A stretch of 18,242 bases of DNA. Origin: Phoronis ovalis. Taxonomy: Eukaryota > Phoronida > Phoronidae. Of the stretch, positions 1-9,200 are shown in pieces (position 1 is the stretch's first letter; each line of letters opens with the position of its first letter). Both the position numbers and the translations under genes were made by a program. Under the pieces are notes generated by a model. It did not search any database and had not been told where the DNA came from. It was given only the letters and a program-made list of their open reading frames with translations. The DNA lies in assembly GCA_028565635.1 (NCBI GenBank), contig JAOXYB010018528.1:1-18242 (forward strand), read 5' to 3'.

Positions 1-50
1 AAACTTTCTGACGTTATAATATAAAACGTCTGAAATTTATATAAAAATCA

Positions 51-295
51 CTAGAACTTTGTAGTGCCGTGCTTCTTCCTCAAATCTGACAAACTTGGTG
101 ATGGAGACTGTGATACTGTTTTAGCTGTTAGTGTCGACGACTTGTCGTCTTTCCTTTTCGTCCAGGGAAATAACCTTGAAGTAAACTCTGTTATTCTCCC
201 CGGTACTGTTGTACTTTTGTGCGTAGAGGTCGTCGTTGTGGTGGTAATCGGAGTGCTTCCTGACATAAACTGACGAGATTCTGGAACTAATAAAC
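51..295 (-). CDS. Exon 10: Ser/Thr/Lys-rich C-terminal tail and stop
   Basis: The acceptor TATTTATTGCAG|GT (phase 1) opens the last exon, which runs 80 codons to a TAG at 53-51. It has a run of six Thr (PITTTTTTS), then Lys/Arg clusters (WTKRKDDKSS, LRKKHG) and several Ser-Pro pairs, typical of a flexible cytoplasmic tail that could be phosphorylated. No perfect AATAAA appears on the minus strand in the remaining 50 bases, so the 3' end of the transcript lies outside the window. The plus-strand ORF at 64-273 is its antisense shadow. Confidence 0.66.
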
Positions 296-3200
296 CTGCA
301 ATAAATACTTTGTAGCACGATGTCTTAAAATTCATGCTTAATGAAAAAATCGAGTCACCATAAATATAGGTCACGTTTGAACTTGCGGTCGTAAACAATG
401 GTGTTTGGAGTTGGACTAATACTTGAATTCTTCAATAACGTTGGTTATGCATTAATTAATATATATACCTGCTCCCTGAGTACTACTTGCTTCAGTAACT
501 TTAATTGTAGTTTTGGTGGTTCTTGTTCCTTGAGTGGATGGTTTTTCTTTATAGTGTGGATATGCTATGATTTCTACATGCATTCCAACCCAAACTATAA
601 AGATGAAACATTTTTTAAGGTACAACTAATATGCATTTTTGCAGAGGACTTGTACAATCAATCATACATTTATTAATGCTCATATTTATAAAATTCACTT
701 TCTGTAATGTAATAACAGAATGGATTTTGAAAGCGTTATTAATTAATGGTCATACGATACTTATTTACTGCAGCACGCTGTACGTAGACTCAATCCCTTT
801 TCAAAGAAATCCATTACCAATCACCTATATCAATGTCTGGTTTATTAATTTCAATGTCAACATTTACAAACTCGACTACCGAAAACCCTGGTATATCTTA
901 TATTACCGTCGTTTTTATGTATAAAGGGTGTTCAATCTCGAGAAAAGGCCTGTGAATGGCTAATGAAAAACTTTACAAGCATACCTAAGACAACCAGTAA
1001 TTGTGAAGCCAGTCCAAGAATGAATCCGAGCTTTATCTCTGTTTCTACGTTAATTAAAGGAATTCTAACATCTTGCAACAGGTTTAAGAAAAAAATTAAC
1101 GTGTTCATCATGACTAATACTGCAAAGATGGCAATTTTTCCTATCCACGTCATTATCTCGTCCATTGACATGTAAAAACGAGATACTTCGCTTACACTCG
1201 AAAGTAGTCCAATAACGACCATAGCAAAGCACGCTATTGGAGGAAAAATCGTTACAATTTTTAAGGAAACGGGCAAAGATATAGCAAATTTTAACCAAGA
1301 TGTATTTATATCAGCATCTGGAAAAATTTCAACTAGTTTCTGTATGAAATATTTCCATGTTCGCAGAAATGAAAGTGAAAGAAACTTTTTAAAAATGGAT
1401 TTTATCGGTATAGGAAACAAGTCACAAGTGTTAGAATCTTCTTTGAAGTCGTCACGTAAAACTAAACCACTGCTTGATAGTTCGCGGGCTTTTCCACTAA
1501 AACAAAACAAAGGATTATATAGCTACCCAATAAACAGACAATCAGGTAAAAACGAATGATAGAAATAGATGAATAAATGGTTTGCTAACATAGATACATG
1601 TTGGAATCCCGGAGGGACACTCAAGTAAAACATAGGAAAATAGGTAATCATGCTCGTTAATAGAAAAGCGTGAAAGGGGTGTTTATTTGAGGATCAGGTA
1701 CGTACAAGGAAGCGTAATTATCAATCTTAACCAAAGAGGGTATGTTTTTATATAACGTTGATCTTTCTTAGAGCCATTTTTTACAGGACAAGCCTTGCTT
1801 AAGGTTCCATAGCATATAAGATGTCCAGGCGTTTTATGTTGTGTTGGGTAGTTGTAAGAAATGGCTATCCACAACACACGCACGCACACATGCACACAAC
1901 ACATCTCCAAAATATCCAAAATATGTTATGGGTATAATCTTGAATAGGTATATTAGAAACACTATATTACCACTCTAATTTTTTTTATAAAATTAGCATT
2001 TTATGCAAAAAATACCTTGATAATACCTTGGAAATTTGCCTACAAACATCTGTTTTTAATTCATTCCTTTAATCCTTCACTCAATTAACTTAACACATCT
2101 TACAGTACCCATATTCCAAGAGTCACTATTGTCACACGGTAGTGATAAAAAATACACGTACATCAATACAGCTAGGCTTCCCTTGGGTTCTGGGTTAAAG
2201 CTAATCCATGGCTCATTCAATGACCAAATACTGATGATAAGTGCGATAGAACAAAGGATTATTTGCAAAATCCAACCACGTGGAGGAACGACTCCCATTG
2301 TCAAGTAGAGGGATGTCGTTTTTTTCTTGGCTGGTTTTCTTTTTGGTTTGTTTGCAGTTGACGATTCTGCAAAAAGAGCAGCTTTTCATAATACATTGTA
2401 GTCAGTCATATCTCCTTACAAACAAAGCATTGGCGTTTACACAATGCAAAGGATATTCTAAATTTCGATACTACTATGTGTACATTGAAAGTCGGAAACT
2501 AAGCTGAATGATAGAATTAAGCTTAAGTTTGGATATGTTAAGAACTAAACACTACCACGTTAATAAACAAAAGTATCTCTCCTAGAGCTGCTCAAGGTTC
2601 TTGGTCTTCAAACGCATGCGAAAGGAATACCCTCTTAGAATAACTAAACAATGGCTACTATGCGAATGGCGCTTTATGTATACGTACGTTGGCACCAAAA
2701 TGGTCACATTCACCAGCAATCAGTGACGTACAAATAACGGTAAGAAATGCATATATATAAATAAGTAGCACACCTTTGAACAAATCAAAGTCATGGCTGC
2801 GCCTAAATCAATCGAATTTTTAAATACGTACTAACTTGCATTGGTCAGTAAATCGTGCCAGCGAGGCGATTTTTTAATATGTCTTGGTCTATGCTTGTAA
2901 GAATACGTTTAGCTGCGGTGGCTGACGCAATATTCACTCAGGTGCGTCCAACTTTATGTGATATACATATATATGTACTATAATATCATGTCTATGTTAT
3001 AAATTTAGTTTCCTGATGTACATGTTTCGTATTATGTTTTCGTATTATGTTTTCATCACATATCACGTAATATTATAAAATATTTCATCTGACCCGGTGG
3101 GACAAGAACAATAATTAGTGAACCATATCATATTCTCCCTTTCTACCTACTTGGAATTGGTCTTGGCGATGAAGTTGGTAAAGATCCAGAACTTCCAACA

Positions 3201-6200
3201 GCATGCGATGATTTCTTACCCGCTTTCGATTTACGTCTGAAGATACCAAACGAAGGACATCTGGTTTTTGTTCTTTCGTTATCTTCATTTATTGTAAAGC
3301 AATGATCGTCATTTAGATAACATTTCACTGTTTTACTGACTGATAACATCATTTTTACATCGACACATGTCTTCGTATGGTACATAAATGTACGTAGCAA
3401 TATCAAGTGTGTTTCAGTAGCGGCAACTATCAGTTTCCATGACTAATTTATTTTAACATTGTTTGAAACAGAAGTATCACCAAAATAGCACAAATAATGT
3501 TTCATTTAAGCATTTAAATAGTGTATTCCATGTACCCTCAATATTGCAACAAGCATTTCCTAACCTTGTCTCAGTCTGGATCTCAAGTTTTCAGCGCGTG
3601 GCTGTAAGTCCTCTTCAACCAAAATATTGATGTCTCCTTTTACATGTTTCCACCCACTCATCGACGCCATAATTAAATACAGAAACGAGGCGACTAGTCC
3701 ACAAGCAAAGGCAGCTTCTATTAGAGACCAACCGGCTTCCTTGACTAATTTCGCCTTGCTTAGTGGCAATGAGTCGGCGACAAACTCCAACTGAAACGAA
3801 AGGAAACACTAGAATATTTTACCTAATGAAATAAAAAACTCTACTAACATTTCAATTTTTTAAATCGAAAACAAAATAAAATCCTTTCTGACCAAATTGC
3901 GGGGGGGGGGGGAAACAGTTTCGTTTTCTAGTAACTTACTAATATCTAGCTAAGTGCAATATTTGTATTTTTATTTTTTAACAATCACTGTCTATACTGT
4001 AATCAGGTCACCTCAGTTTTTTCGTCATTGTATTTGTGAAATTTACCCTTACCATCTTTTTCATATTCAGGACGAGATTGGAAAAAAAGTCTTTTTAACT
4101 TTATGTGTTATCTTTGGAGATGAAACACCATTCTTATTTATTGTAATTGTACCAAAATAAAATAAATTAATGAATCAATTTCTTTATTCAAGCATGAGAT
4201 TGTTTAATCACAAACAATGATAGTGTTCAGTAGCAGTAATTGTTGCGAAGAAGCTATATTCATGTACATAAGCTCATCTCGGGTGGCAGAGACAAGTTGT
4301 GTATAGGTAATTAGCAAAAGTACATGCATGTATAGGAACAACATATCCAGTCCAAGTTAGCTAGGAATTGGTCAATTATGTCAGAAAGTTGTGTAATATA
4401 GTTCCTCAGTTAGGTAATGAACTTAAGAACATTTTATGGTAAAGGTACATTAGCACAGCTGTACTATTATGAGTTGGACAATTGACTAGTACTAGGCCGA
4501 GGTTTGCTAGCTAATGGGTCGTACTTTTCTGTTTCCAACAGGACCGCTCTGCATTTAAGTTTGCTAATTCATACGCATATTTTAAACGTTTTTCAAGAGA
4601 TGACATTCAGGATATGTCTTTGCATCATCGCTGTTATTATGCATTCCAAACTGAACATCCACTGGTAATCTAGGTTGTCTGCCGATCGCGAACATCTAAT
4701 AAAATGGCGCGTACCCAGTAGATTCGTTGACAGGACACACTTATTCCAATCCACCTTCTGATCACATTCTAAAGTACATTACATTTGAAGAAGGGTTCTA
4801 TTAAATATTTCGCATTGACAATTCCCCATAGGGTGATATGGCGTACTGATACACTTCTTAATGCTTAGCAATTTACACTTTATCAATGCATTCTCTAAAC
4901 TTCGTCCTTAATCATTATGGATCCTAGCAGGTAGCCCATAGTGATTGATGACATCACAAAGTAATACATTTGCAGTTGTTATCGCTGTTTGGTACGTTGT
5001 AGGATATGCTGGCGCATATGACCCTAAATGATATGTGATGAATAATATGTTACCGACACCGCCTTCTCTTCTAATGGTAAGAACTCCATAGGATAGGTTG
5101 ATATTGTGTTTGTCAACGGAGCACTCCAGGTTATAGCTCTCCTTCGAACATTGGGAAAGTAAGTGTTTTATGAACAGTTTTATGTTGTCCTAAATGACAA
5201 CCTCATCATGACAACCAGCCAAAGCATTTCTACGATAATCTCCCGACATAACTATCTGATACTGGACTAGCTTGTCCACAAGTCTCCGACGATATAATAC
5301 AAAGATTCTTCTGTCTGATAAGAAGTTTACCCTCTGCATCAAGCCATGTGATACCCTGCTTTTGACCCAAAACAAAATCAATAACCTTACTCAATGAAAG
5401 ATACTTACATTGTATCTCTTGCCAAACATAAATTGGCTGAATTACAATTCCGCCCACATGCCTTGGCACAACACTGAGAAAAAGTAATATTTTCAACCTA
5501 GGAAGGTGACATAATTATTGCATCTATTACCGATTCTGATACATGAGGTGACATTTTATTAGGGATTCGCGACATTGTATCCGCATCTATATTACTTTTT
5601 ATGGAATGATAAACAATATATTAAAAATCATATCAAGCCAATTAAGCTACCCAACGCTGATTGGTAGCAGATGTCAAAACGTATGTCAAAGGATTGTTAT
5701 CATTTTAACAATGAACTTGCTCCCATATAGATAGTCATGTAATGTTCCTGTTACAGCCCATTTTAAAGTTACAAATTCCGACTTATGAGCAGGATCGTTC
5801 CGTTCTGATCCTCTCAACCAACGACTTGCAAATGCAACTACTAGTTGCTTACCTTCAACATGCTGATATAACACAGCGCCTAATCCATTACTGATAGCAT
5901 TAACGTGTACCTCAAAAAAAGGGTTTGTATGGTCTGTAAATGTTGCTAATACCGGGGCATAGGTAAACATCTCAATGAACATTCTGAATGAGTTATCATA
6001 CTCAGCATTCCAACTAAACGCCATTCGTGACTTTCAAGCAGTTGGAGCATGGGACGATGCAATTTTCGAGCAATCACAAATCAATCTACAATAAAGCCCA
6101 ACAAATCCTAGAACACGCTGAACTTCAGTCACGTTTCGTGGAGTAGGCCATGATTTTACAACAAATTGTATCCGGATTTGTAGAAACTCCATCCTCAAGA

Positions 6201-9200
6201 ATGATATGACCCTGAAACTTCAAACGCTTTTGAAAAAAGCATGCATTTGCTAGCTTTAACTTCAACCCAGCCTCCTTTAATCGGTAAAGAACAACATTTA
6301 ATCGGATTAAATGCTCCTCATAAATGTGGCTGTAAATAGTAATATCATCCAAATACAATATGCAATAGGTAATATGCAGATCACCCATGCAAGATTGAAT
6401 CAATCATTGGAATATGGCAGAGGCTTTTGTTAACCGGAAAGGCAATTGGATAACACTTACAAAACCCTAACGATCCAATAGTTTCATTCCGATTGCGTTC
6501 CTCGAGTACTACTACTACTATTACTACTGCTGCTAGAAGCAGAAGAACCATTACCTAATCACTGACAGATTGATCATCAATCAATGTTAGAACTATAACC
6601 CTTGGCGATTACGATTCGCGAAGTATCTGGAATTGTGCCGATACCGAGTCCTAGTATTGTCTTGCTCTATCCCCACTACACGATTCTCAAGGTTATTTAT
6701 ACCCTGCATGCAGCACATTATCCATATGCTATTGGGGTCAGATGTCTATGTCATGTCAGTAACATATTTATTTGGCTGTTCAACCTCAGGATCTCTTGCA
6801 ACCGCCAACAACTGGTCCTATGTGGCATTACCATCGAGGGCATTTTGGATTCTAACATCTGTCAGACCGGAGTAGAATTTAAAACGTAACACGCTAACAT
6901 ACTCTTTCCTCGAAATTAAATCGCTACCCCGGGATCACTAACCCCCCTCAACTGAGATATTAAGTCCTCAAGTCGCCAAGACCAGACCGCAACAGACTCG
7001 TTGAGCTGTTGTCTTGACCAATAGTTTTTTTTCCATAACAACCTCAGTTGGCAATATATTGTCGAAAATAGAATCCAATTTATGAATTATGTCGTCTGTA
7101 AGTGCATCCTCCCCTAAATGTAGGTTCAACTCCTTTATGTAAACCACCAATTGTTCAACTAAACTCAAAAAGCTATTCAAAATTAAGTGATAAACAACTT
7201 TACTAAAAGACACCCAATAGTCAGGTTAACAATAACCTATACACATCCTCCGAAACAAAGGAAATATCAGTTGTCTAAATATAACTATCTCAACAATAAG
7301 CAATACGCAGTCACTCTATGAAATAAAGGAAATGTGTGCCATGTACAGGGATATAATTTGTGGGGTTGTCACTGCAAAAAAAATATCAAACAAGTTTCAG
7401 GACATACAATTCATAACACTCACTCACTGTTTTGAATCACTGGACTGCTGGATATAGTAGATATTACATTAATTGTTATAGTTCATTACTTCTCAATGAT
7501 TTTCCTGTTTAACATTATTCGTTATTATATAGTTCAAGTTTCAAAAAATGTCAGCATTCCAGAATAAGCTGCAATTCAACGATGGCTCCATGATTAAAAT
7601 ACTTCACCACAGGTTCCATTACACAATTATTATATAGTTCAAGTCTCAAAAAGTGTCACCACTCCAGAATATGCTGCGATTCCACGAAGGCTCCATATAT
7701 AATTACAATGCTTCACCATCAAAGGTTCCATTGCCATGCTTCCACAACATTTCTCTGAAGGTTTCCTTCCCAATCCCTGTTCGGGCGCAAATCTAATGTT
7801 ATTAATTTAGAAAGTTCGTGTACTGGACCGGGAATAATGACTAGAGATGAATATAATATTTAATATTAATAATTTCATAATATCATAAAAATTTCATCAA
7901 GAATTCACAATTTCCAAATCGGTAGGGCCCACAACAAAAGAGAATATGTGATAACATATCACACCTAATTGTGTATAGTTTACATTGTTTCCATTAGCCA
8001 TTACACATTATCTATTTAAGGAAAGTATACAACTGTATCATACATATTACAACTCTACAAATGATCATAGATATTACAACTTAAAATTGTTTCAAAACTT
8101 ACTCAGAATATTACTTACTGGAAATTAGTCATAACCACTGTTCACAGATTGAGAACTCGTGAACAACTAATTATAAGTCAGATATCAGACCACTATTTTC
8201 TTCACATTTCACTTTTACACATCATGACACTGATAAACAATAGGAGAACCTGCTATTGTGCAATAATAGACCACTGATAAACCATAATACTTTTAGTCAC
8301 AAACACAACTGGTGATCACACTATTACAAATACGAGATCACACTTACTATATAATACTTCTGTTATACATAATAGAAACAGGATACCATCACTGTATCCG
8401 CAAAACGATAGGATTCATAAAGCTGTTTTTGAATTGCCAGTAAGTGACTATACAGCAGAATAAATAAAAAACATGAAACGACAAAACTACTTACTGCTGG
8501 TCCCCATAACTCAAATACCAGTAAACAAAAGCCATTGAATGCAAGCAACATGAGAGCTGATGCCATCACCAGAGCGCGTTTTTTTTTACTTTGTACATCG
8601 GTTGTGGCGGGTATTTTTCTTGGCCAAAATGCGAAGAAAAACGTCACTATGCCCGTGACAATAGCTGGTAAAACAAACACCACCTGAAAAAAACAACTTG
8701 TAATTTTGGATTTAACTTATGAAACTAACTTTGCTTTTATTAAGTAACTGGTGATTATTATATTGGTAGATTTTTGAAATGTCGATATATTTTCTTCTTT
8801 GGCTAAATTTCAACACGCTTGAGTCTACCATCTTGTGTGGAAGCTGCATCGTAGCGAATAGCGAATATTGTGTAATGTCCTACGTCCTCAGGCTTCGGCC
8901 TTGTCCGGTCTGCACTCAAAATGAGGCTCGGGAGAGTCATATAAATTAGAGATTATCGAATACTCGCTCTCTCATGTAGCTGACAGCCAACAATAAAGAC
9001 GTGCCTCCAAAAGCTCTTCGTTGTCGATTTGCCACGCCACCCACTAACAACAGACAACATAGACATTACAGGTTGGCAGTGACATCACCACATACTATAC
9101 CATTACAATTAGTGCCACAGAACCGTCAAACAAACAGGCATTACAATTGGAATAAAGTGTTTGTGGCAAACGGCATATCCTCAGTAACAAACACTCACCA

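Larger units (their letters stand above)
4490..7213 (-). mobile_element. Decayed Ty3/gypsy LTR retrotransposon in intron 4
   Basis: Remnants of gag, reverse transcriptase, RNase H and integrase lie in the order of a Ty3/gypsy element, all on the minus strand, the same direction as the host gene. The frame is broken by many stops and frameshifts, so the copy is dead. Protease and the N-terminal part of the reverse transcriptase are missing between gag and RT, around 6480-6600, where a CTA/CTG-type microsatellite now lies. I could not find a matching pair of LTRs flanking it. Confidence 0.82.

Noticed and set aside
398-924. Two plus-strand ORFs of 92 and 97 codons
   Set aside because: They are hydrophobic by T-rich composition and lie antisense to introns and exon 9 of the minus-strand gene.
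1683-1919. Minus-strand 78-codon ORF as a coding exon
   Set aside because: The splice signals needed are weak and require a poor donor in exon 7; it is kept only as a possibility in the exon 7-8 finding.
2077-2298. A claudin/PMP22-like separate gene starting at the ATG at 2298
   Set aside because: Four hydrophobic segments from here on would fit, but the GLW...C...C signature is not clearly present. The strong upstream acceptor, with an open frame in phase with exon 6, favours one longer gene.
3901-3912. Run of 12 G as a possible structure or regulatory site
   Set aside because: A homopolymer in an intron with no other G-runs for a quadruplex; it may be slippage or a sequencing artefact.
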